64,000 bases of DNA from Usnea hakonensis (lineage: Eukaryota > Ascomycota > Lecanoromycetes > Lecanorales > Parmeliaceae). Below, piece after piece: positions 1-10,670 of this stretch. Every line of letters begins with the position of its first letter. The first letter of the stretch is position 1. The notes beneath the pieces are model-generated. The model worked only from the letters and a program-made list of their open reading frames with translations, was not told the DNA's origin and made no database searches. The stretch is from assembly GCA_013423325.1 (NCBI GenBank), contig BLJB01000232.1:1-64000 (forward strand), in the 5' to 3' direction. Both the position numbers and the translations under genes were made by a program.

Positions 1-179
1 TTTGACGCTAATAGTAATCTAACGGTAATCTAATTAGCATTGGCTGAGGTTTAAAAGCATCCCCAATGTGGAGAGCCTTGGCGCAAGACTCGTCCCACTT
101 GCTACTTTAAGTGGATACTCGTCTCAATGCAAGGCCTCAGCGCATTGACTCTCGAGGCGGATCACTACCCATTATCCTG

Positions 180-1895
180 ATGGGAGACAGCGGAGGAGCC
201 ACCGAGGTCACGTACGACTCGCTGGAGCATGTCTTGAAAAATGATACCAAGGTCAAAGTTGCCGGTATCGACATCGACGGCGTCCTCCGCGGCAAGCTCA
301 TGTCCAAGAAAAAGTTCTTGGGAATCGCAAAAGATGGATTCGGTTTCTGCTCTGTCATATTTGGCTGGGACATGCACGACCAGACATACTTCAAGGAGTT
401 GAAGATCAGCAACGCGGAGAACGGTTACCATGATATAATTGCTGTGCCGGACCTGAGCAGCTTCAGAAGAATACCGTGGGAAGATGATGTGCCCTTTTTT
501 CTTGTCAGCTTCCTCGACCCAGGCAATGGAGGTCCAATCAGTGCGTGTCCGAGAGGCCTGCTCAAGACCTCGGTGGATAAGCTGGAAAAGCAAGGTCTAG
601 GGGCAATGGCCGGAGGTGAGAGATGAGGACTCTATGGACCCATGTGCACAGCCCTTTACTGTTGTATCGCTGAACTCTGCTGATATAGTGGCCCAAAAGC
701 TGAGTACGAGTTCTTCCAATTTCGGGCGCCTGTCAACAACGCGATAGACCCAAAAGAACGCAATTCGTCTTCTACCGCGAAATTTCTCCAAGAGAACCCT
801 CACAATGCACTTCCACCTCTCACAGAAGGCATGTTCGGCTACAGCCTGACTAGACCTGTCCACAATCAAGATTACTATTATGGTATCTACGAGGCTTGCG
901 AGAAGTTCAGGTGCGGGATTGAAGGGTGGCACACAGAAAGTGGCCCTGGCGTATTTGAAGCAGTATGGCAAGCTTTCTATTCAAGATAGAGACCGAGCTC
1001 ACAGACGTACCAGGCCCTCGAGTTTGGGGAAATCAAACAGATGGCGGATAAAGCTGGACTGTTCAAGTCCGTGACGCCCAAAGGCTAAGAATATTTCCCG
1101 CACCGCTGACAATCACATAGATACGTCGTTAAGTCCTTGGGTAGCAAATTTGGCATCACCCCCTGCTTTATGGCCAAACCTCGAGAAGGTCTACCCGGCA
1201 ATTCCGGCCACATGCACGTGTCCATTGTCGACATGTCAGGCAAAAATATGTTTTATCGCGGGTCGAAAGATCCCAACCCTCCGTATCAGGACCTTGAATA
1301 TCTCTCTGATATGGGACGTCAGTTCCTGGCTGGTCTACTAGATGGTTTACCAGATATAATGCCTATCGTTGCGCCCACCATCAACTCGTACAAGCGTCTC
1401 GTTGAAAATTTCTGGGCACCGGTGACCGTATCTTGGGGATTGGAACATCGAGCTGCTTCAATACGATTGATAGCGCCGCCCACGGCGAGTCCAAAGGCTA
1501 CGAGATTCGAAGTACGAGTTGCCGGGGCCGATGCCAACCCTTTCCTCGTGCTGGCAGCCATTCTTGCTCTTGGTTGGCGAGGGGTGGAGAATAAGTTGGA
1601 GATCAAGGTGCCGCCTCTGGGCAAGGGGCAAAACGTGGGAGGTGCATCAGATAAAGGGGCACGATTGGCAAAAGGACTGAAGGAGGCAACGGTGCAGATG
1701 ATGAGGACGGGTAGTGTGGCAAGAGAGGTGTTCGGAAATGAGTTTGTGGAGCATTTCGGAGGCACACGAGAACATGAAATCAGGCTATGGGACGAAGCTG
1801 TCACTGATTGGTAAGGCACCATAGCATGCAAAAGGCTTGCATAACTGCTGACGTAATGATGTAGGGAGTTTAAAAGATACGTCGAGATGGTTTGA
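180..1895 (+). CDS. Glutamine synthetase family protein (GS catalytic domain, FluG-C-terminus-like)
   Basis: Five exons give about 490 aa: 180-615, 700-962, 1014-1066, 1121-1810, 1865-1895. The first ATG in frame is at 180. GS hallmarks are present in order: an acidic-loop segment EGWHTESGPGVFEA, the substrate/ATP-site segment PGNSGHMHVS, NFWAPVTVSWGLEHRAA, and the distal FEVRVAGADANP with conserved Arg and Asn-Pro. Family knowledge: these enzymes ligate ammonia or an amine to the gamma-carboxyl of glutamate using ATP. Length and divergence place it with fungal class-I-like proteins related to the C-terminal half of FluG, not with the eukaryotic GS-II (about 360 aa) that assimilates ammonia. 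No N-terminal amidohydrolase domain precedes it. The substrate is therefore uncertain. Intron 3 uses the weaker donor GTCCGT, chosen because only it restores the conserved FKYVVKSLG reading. An upstream exon cannot be fully excluded. Confidence 0.88.
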
Positions 1896-2721
1896 AGACG
1901 ACCAGCAAGCCTTGCAAGCGTCAATTATTTCGATCCCATCTCAAGAATTTTCATTGTCTTCGGAGGGGTCATGGGGGTATTGATTTCTTGGATAGCTCAG
2001 CTCGTTGATACCCTAAGAGGCTTTCAGATGATGTGTGATGCACTTGGTCTTCATCCCGCACTTGATAGTCACGTGTGAGGTTGAAGGGAAATCGAGGATG
2101 TTTTGGCAGCCCAAAGTACGTACCCAGTTTTTGACAGCTTGCCTAACATCTTTTCTCTCCACAGGGCCGAGTGGCGCCAACATGATGCCCCATGGCTGAT
2201 ATTTGATTCAATTGATGCAGTCATCAGATTGCCATGGATCCTCTTGCGGAGTGATCGGAGTGATCGAACTCGTCTCCGTAGATAACGTCGCCGATAATGG
2301 GAGTAGTACGAGTACAGTAGTGTCGGCTACTCAAACTCCGGGTCTGAGCTTTTGACGTCAATCCGCGATCAACCGATTGGATTGGTCATGCTGATTAAGG
2401 CCAGATGAACGATCCCGCTTCCGGATAATTAAAAGAAAAAGAAAAAGAGGACGATATCCACATTACCCCTCCATTTCAATAGGTGGGGCATTGAGTTTTT
2501 TTTTTCTTCTTTTCTCCAACCAAAACAAACCATTTCATCTCTCCGTAAAGGATTTCATATTATATTATAATATAATCTCTCGTATTTCTCGACCACCTTT
2601 CTTCTCTTTCTCTCTTCCTCCCCGTATCTCCCTTCCTCTTTCAACATTCTCAACCCATACATCAACCCAAATCAACTCAAACCTCACCACATCAAATTAT
2701 TAACGATCCATCACCTTCATC
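1896..2721. promoter_or_regulatory. Intergenic region and promoter of the mannitol dehydrogenase
   Basis: No gene is supported in these 826 bases. The part nearest the downstream gene (about 2490-2700) is strongly pyrimidine-rich (runs of TTTCTTC and CTCTTTCTCTC) and ends in a C/A-rich leader just before the ATG at 2722. CT-rich tracts upstream of the start are usual for highly expressed fungal genes, so this is the likely core promoter and 5' UTR. An AT stretch at 2558-2576 could serve as a TATA-like element. I see nothing else. Confidence 0.5.
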
Positions 2722-3522
2722 ATGCCTATTGAACCTCCTAAATCCGACTCCCTCAAGGAGCTCTTGAGTCTCAAAGGCAAAGTCGTCATCGTGACCGGTG
2801 CCTCGGGCCCCACAGGCATTGGTACCGAAGCCGCCCGCGGCTGTGCCGAGATGGGCGCCGACGTCGCCATCACGTACTCCTCGCGCGCCGAGGGTGGCAT
2901 CAAGAACTCCAAGGAGCTGGGCGAGAAATACGGTGTCAAATCCAAGGCCTACAAGTGCAACGTGGGCAGCTACGAGGAAGTGGAGACCCTGGTCGCCGAC
3001 GTGCTCAAAGATTTCGGTCGAGTCGACGTCTTCATCGCCAACGCGGGCCGAACAGCCGACGCCGGTATCCTAGACTCGAGCGTCCAAGCGTGGAACGAAG
3101 TGATCAACACCGATCTGACGGGCACCTTCAACTGCGCCCGTGCCGTCGGCCTCCATTTCCGCGAGCAGAAAAAGGGCTCCCTCATCATCACGGCCTCCAT
3201 GTCGGGCCACATCGCCAACTTCCCGCAAGAGCAGACGTCCTACAACGTCGCCAAGGCCGGCTGCATCCACCTCACAAAGTCCCTGGCCAACGAGTGGAGG
3301 GATTTCGCCCGCGTCAACTGCATCTCGCCCGGCTACATTGATACGGGGCTGTCGGACTTTGTCGACCAGAAGGTGCAGAAGATGTGGCATGAGATGATCC
3401 CGCTCGGCCGTGATGCTAAGGCCAAAGAGCTCAAGGGGGCGTATGTGTATTTGGCGAGCGATGCTAGTTCGTACACTACTGGGGCTGATATTGTGATTGA
3501 TGGTGGGTACACTACGAGGTAG
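2722..3522 (+). CDS. NADP-dependent mannitol dehydrogenase (short-chain dehydrogenase)
   Basis: A single-exon ORF of 266 aa, the length typical of fungal NADP-mannitol 2-dehydrogenases (MtdH, Cla h 8-like allergens) and the related sorbose reductases. Visible features are a Rossmann N-terminus VTGASGPTGIGTEAARG, the NAG motif in FIANAGRTAD, the catalytic Ser in ITASMSGH, and the catalytic Tyr-x3-Lys in TSYNVAKAG (about residues 174-178). The C-terminus is the SDR-type DIVIDGGYTTR. Family knowledge: it interconverts fructose and mannitol with NADP(H) in the cytosol, serving carbon storage, stress tolerance and redox balance. Codon use is GC-rich compared with the flanks and the leader is CT-rich, both consistent with high expression. 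Sorbose reductase is the main alternative. Confidence 0.9.
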   Translation: MPIEPPKSDSLKELLSLKGKVVIVTGASGPTGIGTEAARGCAEMGADVAITYSSRAEGGIKNSKELGEKYGVKSKAYKCNVGSYEEVETLVADVLKDFGRVDVFIANAGRTADAGILDSSVQAWNEVINTDLTGTFNCARAVGLHFREQKKGSLIITASMSGHIANFPQEQTSYNVAKAGCIHLTKSLANEWRDFARVNCISPGYIDTGLSDFVDQKVQKMWHEMIPLGRDAKAKELKGAYVYLASDASSYTTGADIVIDGGYTTR

Positions 3523-4166
3523 AGGATGGGGCTGATACGGTTGCTTGGCCCTTTTTGGGCAAGGCTGGACGATGGATTGGAGGGGATCGAAGTCAAAATA
3601 TGGCAGATACGGTGTCAAGGAATGAAAATATGATCCATGCTGATTCTCTCTCTCTCTCTCTCTCTCCTTTCTTCATCCGTCTGAGAATTACCTCTACCTC
3701 GTATATTCCCATGTCACCCGAGCTAGAAGTCTCGTATTCTCTGTCCAGAGGTAAGGCATTGCTCATCATTCACACCGACCATCAGACTCTTCCGATGAAT
3801 ATCGACGACGCACATAGATCGCGGCCTCGTAATACAAAAATTACCGTTACATTAGTTGCTTATGAGAACATTAGTAAGATATAATGCGTTATAGTTAGAA
3901 GTCAATGGGCACGGATGCCATCTTCAAATGCATCTAAGAGTTGACTCATGATGAGTAAAGTAGTTGGCTCATGCAGTGTCGCAGCTGGCTCATAACACCT
4001 GCAGATAGGGGTCCCCCGCCAGTGTTCTATTCTCTAAACTCAGAGCCTAGCCTTCCCACTCGCAGAACCCTCACTGCAGTCCAACCCTGCCAAAAATCCA
4101 CCACGCACACACAAATGGATGCTCCATTTTCAGACCGCCCACTCACCCGTCTTCCACTGTATACAC
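3523..4166. other. Intergenic between convergent genes, with a CT microsatellite
   Basis: A 644-base stretch that should hold the 3' UTRs of two convergent genes. It carries a (TC)n run at about 3642-3666. No coding signal is convincing. Confidence 0.5.
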
Positions 4167-5010
4167 TCACAGATACTTGCGGTAAAAATCCAGCAACACC
4201 TGATAACCCCTCTCATATTCCTTCCTCACTTTCTCATTCTCCAAATCGCTGCGAGCGGCCATCCATCCATGAATCTGATCGCCAAAGGTCTCAACGTGGT
4301 TCTCGACACTCAACGTTTTACCGAATTCGCTGACGGCGTTGGCGTCTTCGTCGCCGGACGCGAGCATGCAGAGGGGCACTTTGATGCCTTTGGCGTCTGC
4401 GGGATCGACCATGGCGGGATGGACTTCTGCGACTGCGGAAAAGGGGGTGCCGGGTTGGGCGGTCAAGGAGATGATCTATATGTACATCAGCGTGGGTATC
4501 GATGCAATTTCGGCAAAATCAGCTGTAGAACATAAGGAAGAGACCCAGCAATCTCAAATCCCTCACCTTGCCCCCCCAACACATGCCCAAACTCCCCCAC
4601 TTCTCAATCCCCTTCGCCTGCTCCCCAATCTCCTTCACCAACCCCGGCACCTTCCCCGCCGTCTCCCCCGGATTCGCCGGCCCCGCGAAGAAGGCCCCAA
4701 TCTTCTGCTTCTTCTCCTCCGTATTTGGCGGGTAATCGCTCAGCGAGACGGGTTCGCCGCGGAAGAAATCTGGCATGAAGACTCTGTATTGGTGGTCCGT
4801 GTCGGCGAGGGCGAGTATGTCGGCGCCCTGGAGCGCTTGCGGGGATAAGCCGAAGATGTCGTAGATGATGAAGAGGGCGGAGGTTGCGGTGGCAGGACCG
4901 CTGGTGTAGCATTGCATGCCGTTGTTGAGGGTGATGTAGTGGCCTTTTGGGGAGTAGTCTTTGACGACGGCGGGGGGGACGGTGCAGCAGGGTTTGCTGT
5001 GATTTTCCAT
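4167..5010 (-). CDS. Dienelactone hydrolase family protein (AIM2-like)
   Basis: Two exons on the minus strand (5010-4567 and 4475-4167) separated by a 91-bp intron encode 250 aa, the usual size of the family. The alpha/beta-hydrolase nucleophile elbow is LGMCWGGK at the exon junction, where Cys replaces the Ser of most hydrolases as expected for dienelactone hydrolases. The acid residue lies in LASGDEDANA and the catalytic His in GDQIHGWMAARSD. The N-terminus (IIYDIFGLSPQALQGADILA) matches the family's first beta-alpha unit. The substrate in fungi is usually unknown; yeast Aim2 is the closest named relative. The gene ends convergently with the mannitol dehydrogenase. The reading frame is intact and the phase-0 intron joins GGK to IISLTAQ. 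Confidence 0.88.
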
Positions 5011-5063
5011 TGTTGGTGATGGGGGAAGGTGTGGTGGTGGTTTTGCGATGGATATGGATTTGG

Positions 5064-5179
5064 GGTACGTTCGACTTGGTCGACCTAGGATTCTGATTAA
5101 AATATACCTGAAGAGCGTTTCGAGCTGGGATCTAGGTTGAAATATACCTGAAGTACGTTTCGACTTGGTCGATCTAGGG
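5064..5179. repeat. Three degenerate direct repeats of about 40 bp
   Basis: Copies lie at about 5064-5089, 5100-5135 and 5141-5179. The two fuller copies begin AAATATACCTGAAG, continue to CGTTTCGA and end in GATCTAGG; the first has only the 3' half (GTACGTTCGACTTGGTCGA). The centre ACCTGAAGTACGTTT differs by one base from the palindrome core of the array at 6836-7617, so both probably belong to one family. They lie immediately upstream of the dienelactone hydrolase start. Confidence 0.7.
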
Positions 5180-6136
5180 GGTTTGAATGATTAGAGACGA
5201 GTGAGATAGGTGTTGTAGATGTTGAATGCTACATGTTATGTTGTAAATGGCGGGGTTTCGGCATACTCTATTGAATTCCAAATGTTAATTGGACAGCGAT
5301 GACGTCATGATACAGTAAAGTAAATACTCTTTGGACTCTCAAACACGTGGGCTATTCGATCCGGGTTATTTACTTACATATATATTTTCCGTATAGGGTC
5401 ATCGGTAGATCTGAAATACGAGTACAAATACTAGTAAAAAAGGGCGTTTTGTCTCCCCAAAATATCTAACAATCTATTAGAATGAAAGAATACTTTGCTT
5501 CATCTATCATCGGCTTCCATCCCAGTACGATGGTATGTGCTTTGCGACATCAAAAAGCCATAGCCTCATAGGTCAGCCACGTCCGTCCTTCTTCAGGTAT
5601 GTTCCATAGAGTACCCTGTTCTTGTTCCGACGTCCGCAACCTTAGGCCCTTTCTCCGGGATGATGATGTCAACATATAGCAGAAAACGCAGAGATTCTCT
5701 CCACAATGCTTAGAAGGTCATTTTCTCGTCACCGTGAGCATCACAGCCAAATACCGCATATCCTCGTCTTTCGGGCTCATCATACCTGACTGAAGAGATG
5801 TCATTTCTGCCCAACTGGTAAGACTGGCAGCTCATGGTCTTGCCAAAGACGTGCACAACTCATAGCTATTGGTTGGGACTACAGCAACAATGATAAACTA
5901 GGTACCTCTCATTTTGCTCAGCAGTGACTGAACTACTGGCAAGTTGCTAAAGCTTAATGGAAATGCTCGTTAGATTTTACTAATTCACTTTAGCAGGCGA
6001 TTGAGAAAGGAGGCAGGTGTTCACCCTATTATTGAGGCCCTAAAGCCGTTCAAAAGCACATATCCATCGATGAATCGGTTGATAAACCGCTGTCAGCCTA
6101 TGCCTTATTCGAAGACTTGTAGCACTATCTACGGTC
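5180..6136. other. Intergenic, AT-rich, no gene seen
   Basis: No ORF, repeat or RNA gene in this stretch is convincing. It is AT-rich compared with the neighbouring coding regions. Confidence 0.4.
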
Positions 6137-9100
6137 CTAGGGCGTCCAATATTCTTGTTCCTCGTTTTGCCATTCCATAAGCTTGAGCACTTGCGAGCGC
6201 GCATAACTGTAATCCTGTGTGGCTTTGAGTCGTAAAGCCGGATCTGTAATGCGGGCAAGAACATCGTCCCAAGGCCCCGGAGATCCCGCGTAGTGGAGAA
6301 AATTGCCATTGCGGTCAAAGCTGAAATCCTTGAGTGGCATGTTATTGGTGTCTACGGCCGCGATTTCGGCGCCCCTTCTGAAGTACCGCAGTTGTTGATC
6401 CCAAACAGCCACACCATTATGGATGCAATAGATTATTATGGCCGCGAGGGGCAACGCTCGATACGACTCTGGTAATAAGCGAATTGGGCCTTGACCCTCA
6501 AATCGACCCCACATTTCTATGGCTGCTGGGAGCGGAGGTATTTCCATGGCGAGTTCTATTTCTTCGTCGGTCGCTCGGAAAGGGGGAATAGGTGTCGATG
6601 GCGGCGGCGGCGGAGGTGGCGGTGGCGGATCCGATGGTGGATCTGACGGCGGGTTTGGGGGATTTGAACCTGGAGGGGGTTTCGGTCCTGGGGGCGGATT
6701 TGGGGGATTCGAACCTGGAGGAGGAGGATTCGGTCCTGGGGGCGGATTTGGAGGATTCGCACCCGGAGGAGGGTTCGGTCCTGACGGCGGGTTTGGAGGG
6801 TTCGCACCCGGAGGAGGGTTCGGTCCTGAAGTACGAAACGTACCTGAGGTACGTTTGGGAAATATCTTTTACTTTGTTATATTTTTCTGTTGCTGGTTGT
6901 TTTTTTTTTTTCCTGATGAGGGGATCGCGCTGGTAGCGTAGGTGGTAGAGATGTAGAGTACGAAACGTACCTGAGGTACGTTTGGGGAAATTTTTTACTC
7001 CCTTTTTTTTTCCTTTTCCTTTTTATTGATATTGTACTACCGGTAGAGAAGTTGGAGAGAACGAAACGTACTTGAGGTACGTTCGGGACGTATTTTTTAC
7101 TTTGTTATTTTTTTATTATTAGTTTAGTAGAGATGTAGAGTATGAAACGTACCTGAGGTACGTTTGGGGAAAATATTTTACTCCCTTTTTTATTTCCCCT
7201 ATCCTTTTTTGTTAATATTGTACTACCGATGGAGAAGTTGAAACGTACTTGAGGTACGTTCGAGAAGCATATTTTACTTTGTTATATTTTTTTTTATTGA
7301 TGAAGGGATGGCGCTAGTAGCGTAGATGGTAGAGATCCTAGAGTACGAAACGTACCTGAGGTACGTTCCGGTAAAATCCTTTACTACCTTCTTCTTCTAT
7401 TCCTTGTTTTTTCTTTTTTCCTTTCGTTCTCTTCTACTTCTTCCAACGTCCTTTACCCCGTAGTGGAGGTCCTAGAGTACAAAACGTACTAAGGTACGTT
7501 TGGTAAAAGTCTATATCTTCTTTCTTTTCTCTCCGTCTCTTTTGGTGTTGTTTTATAATAAGGGGATAGCGTTGGTATTAGATGTCTAGGAGTGCGAAAC
7601 GTACCTCGGGTACGTTTCGGGGAAGAAAGTCTACTTCTTAATGCTAGTAGGGTCAAAGCCTCCGGGCGGCTTTGGCGGCTTCAAGATCCCTGGAGGGGGG
7701 AGTCTCGGTCCTCCTGGAGGAGGTCTCGGTGGTGGAGGGCGTAATGGTCCTGATGACGTGTCGGACGTGTCGTCCGTGTCGGAAGGCGTTTCAGATCCAG
7801 ATGATGAGCCCGGCCATTTCCTACAAAATGGGTGTGTCGAACATTCGGTCTATGACTTGTCAACAAATCTCTGCATCCTAACCGCAACAATTCCTCTTAC
7901 TAGCATATCCGGCATGCCGCTCCAAATACTCTCTGCGCCCGACGCGACCATCGAGACACTCTCCACTTGGGCTTCGTCCAGTAACCCGGGATTCGTGGCC
8001 TCTTCCGTTAGAATCTGCCTCAGCATATTGATATCAGTGCGCCGCTGGGTCTCGTTCAGCATGTTCTCTGCAGCTTGGGTTGTCCCGCGCTGCCTGCCCT
8101 TTATCCCGCAATTCTGCCAACTCTTGTGCTATTTTGGCAGCAGTCCGGCGCCCTTCCATCTTTTTCGCGATCTTACCAAAGAATTTCCACAGCTTCGGTC
8201 CGACGGCCGCGCCAGCTGTAAGCCCACCTGCTACCGGAGACACGATGATTCCAGCGAGTCGCGCAATGTGAGCGTTGCTGGGCGGCGCCACAGGCAGCAT
8301 TGTAGGTTTGCTTGACTCAGTTGGCGTGGGTGAAGGGTTGCTTGAGGGCGACGAGGCTGGGATGGGTGTTGTTGAGATTTTGGTAATCGTCTTCTTAGTT
8401 CTCGTCTTCGACTTTGAGCTAACGGCTGTGCTTGATTGGCTCATCGACGATGAAGGATCGTGGGAAGACGATGAGGCTGAGGTAGACGTTGTGATAGTAG
8501 CTTTGCTTGATCGACTCGTTGAGGACGTGACATTATACGAGGACGAGACGTTAGCCGAGGACGAGACGGCCGAGGTGAGCGCTGTTGAGATAGGGGGAGT
8601 TGAGCTTCTGGATATTAATGTCAAGTGTTGAACTCTAGCTTTGCTTAATCGACTCGTCGAGGACGAGACGCTCTACGAGGACGAGATATTAGCCGAGGTG
8701 GGCGTTGTTGGGATAGTGGGAGTTGAGCCTCTAGATGTCAATGTCAAGTGTTTAACTTTAGCTTTCCTCAATCGACTCGTCGAGATCGAGACATGATGCG
8801 AGGACGAGACGTTGGCCGAGGACGACAAGGCTGCTGTTGGCGCTGCGCTAAGGACTTGGGTGTGAATTGAGACCCCAAGCGATTGGGCCCCTGTAGTCCC
8901 AGCTGTCCCCGTTGAGGCTTCTGTGGCATCTGAAGCGGTTTGCGGAGCCTGTGTCTTAGAGATTGAAGACGCTGACGGGGACGCCGCGTTCACATACAGC
9001 GCGATGATTTTTCGTCCGACATTTGGAACAACCTCTGCAGGTCCAACCGATGGACTACCTGTGGTAACGGTGATGAGCGTTGAGGGTTGCAGAGCATTTG

Positions 9101-9335
9101 AAGTGCTCTGTGAAGCCAGGCTATTCTTAGTAGGATCAGGCAACGTCGCTTTCTGGGACGTAGAGATTGAGGTATCTTCTGATACACTAATTGGAGAGCC
9201 TGGAATGGCAGTACTAAAACTTTGGATGGAAGCTGTCGAAGAAGGAGGAGGAGAAGAAGAAGCTACACATGAGCTCAGTGATATATAGAGATAGAAAATG
9301 AGAGCCCTGAAGCGAGGACAATTGATGAGGACCAT
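6137..9335 (-). pseudogene. Secreted Ser/Thr- and Pro-rich mucin-like protein, apparently disrupted
   Basis: The minus strand from ATG 9335 starts with a signal peptide (hydrophobic RALIFYLYISLSSCVA). A long Ser/Thr-rich stretch follows, with internal repeats of the type SANVSSS..STSRL.KA..HLTL.SR. Next come a helical Lys/Arg-rich segment (KLWKFFGKIAKK), Pro-rich linkers (KPPKPPGG near 7650; NPPNPPPGPNPPP in 6560-6830), and a Trp-containing C-terminal block ending EEQEYWTP at 6137. Three problems stand out. An in-frame TAG at 8673-8675 sits where sister repeats read TAT or CAT. A frame change is needed near 8060-8110. The frame across the array at 6835-7620 does not join cleanly, because the Pro-rich part reaches TAG at 7631. 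It could be a decayed cell-surface gene, two genes, or one gene with unusual splicing. No domain family is recognised. Confidence 0.5.
6836..7617. repeat. Array of eight palindromic repeats, core aaacgtacctgaggtacgttt
   Basis: Eight near-identical imperfect palindromes lie at about 6836, 6963, 7064, 7145, 7241, 7348, 7481 and 7597, with spacing 81-133 bp. Spacers alternate. Type A (after copies 1, 3 and 5) shares ttactttgttat and a gtagagat end. Type B (after copies 2 and 4) shares ttttactccctttttt and atattgtactaccg. The true repeat unit is thus roughly 200 bp with two palindromes. Each palindrome reads GAG|GTACGT on the plus strand and CAG|GTACGT on the minus strand, both resembling a strong fungal splice donor. 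The array lies between the two Pro-rich coding segments of the disrupted surface-protein locus, where an intron of about 0.8 kb would be expected. Origin unknown. Confidence 0.92.
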
Positions 9336-10670
9336 CGTCACTAGTAAATTGGGATCCAGATAACAGCCGTGTCTTTCAGTAGTCCTCAACTCGGCATCGT
9401 TGGTCGTCACGAAGAAGAGAGGGTGGCAGTAAGAGAGCACCGATACTGGATGATATCGAGAGATCTAGGATTTCATATATCTAAATAGGCCTAGAAAAGT
9501 ACGCAGCAAAGTGCCCCACACAAGTGGTTAGAAGTAGGCATGGTGTTCTGCGAATGTTTGAGAAGGAAAAAGTCGCAGCGAACGAGGACTAGAAAAGCTT
9601 AACACCAGTATCTTAATCCCCCTTCTGAAAAAAATGTAAGCATAATACTGTTTGTAGATCCTATGTTCTCGAAAAGGACCTTTGGGAGCCACTGAGGACT
9701 ACAATAAGACGATATGAGCCAAGAATTGTCTCTTTATCCACTTTTCTCCACAGAGGACTGCGCCAAGTGCATCCTCTCAATCCCTTGTCCAAAGAGCTTT
9801 TTGACCAATAGAAAAGAAAAGAAAAGAAAAGAAAAGAAAAGAAAAGAAAAGAAGAGAAGAGAGATTGAACATATGGGACTGACATGTTCACCTCGCATCT
9901 CAAATTGAGAGAAAATGCGCAGGGTAAGACTCGACCAGTAGGCTGCAGAATGGGGCTTGACCAAATTTCGTGAATTCCCGTGCGTCGTCCTGACTTTTAA
10001 TGGCTGTGTTGCTAGATCCGCTGTTGCCAGCATTGTGGCGCTGGAGCTAAGGGGGGAGTGCTAATTGCCACGACAGCCCAGGAGCTTCAAGGCAACAAGT
10101 CATCGCTAATTGCCGTTATATTCAAAACCAATCGTACGAGGTGGTGTATAGAAGGAGAGGTTCTAAGTTGGTCAATATCAAGAATGTTGTCATGCCCGAG
10201 AAACATGAGTGCAGGTAAAGTCTAGCTTAGGTGACTGCGTGAACAGCAACGCGTAGACGGCACTAAGAGCTAGCATCTAGCTTAACAACAGTCCTCTTGT
10301 GAGCAAGTTGAAAGGGTATAGATGAGATTAATACTCGGAGTCCTTGACGCTAGGCATGACCTCGAATGGCGCGCACCTCGAATGCTAGAGTACCAGCTCT
10401 CACGCGAGGCCTTTATGAAAATCGTTTTAGCGCCAAAGATCTTCCCACGGTTCTAGTCTTTTGGAATCAAATGTTTCTTTGCATCCTCTCTGTGGTCAAA
10501 TACAATTTGTGTTGGAAGTGTTGGTGACGGAGTACGGAGAAGTGTAGCCTCGGTAGTGCAATTTTGTCTGTATATGGCGGACGACGGCTTACCTGATTTT
10601 TTTCTTCTTTTTTTTCGCACACCATTTCTTTACTACCCGACTTAGCTATGTCTTCTCGTACAATATTATA
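9336..10670. other. Intergenic with a GAAAA microsatellite
   Basis: About 1.3 kb without a supported gene. A (GAAAA)n tract of roughly ten units occupies about 9811-9858. The rest shows no ORF with an ATG and convincing composition. Confidence 0.5.

Noticed and set aside
2491..2703. Plus-strand ORF just upstream of mannitol dehydrogenase
   Set aside because: Made of the CT-rich leader (Phe/Ser/Leu-only composition); best seen as promoter and 5' UTR.
6519..6941. Plus-strand Gly/Phe-rich ORF (GGFGGF...GPGGGF repeats)
   Set aside because: It is the complement of a Pro/Asn-rich minus-strand frame that runs on uninterrupted into a normal-composition C-terminal block ending at 6137. The plus frame ends in T-rich repeat sequence.
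6836..7617. CRISPR-like array
   Set aside because: Repeats are palindromic and regularly placed, but spacers are related to one another and this is a eukaryotic nuclear locus; no cas genes.
9811..9858. Lys/Glu-rich peptide across the GAAAA repeat
   Set aside because: A simple microsatellite translated in frame; no coding support outside it.
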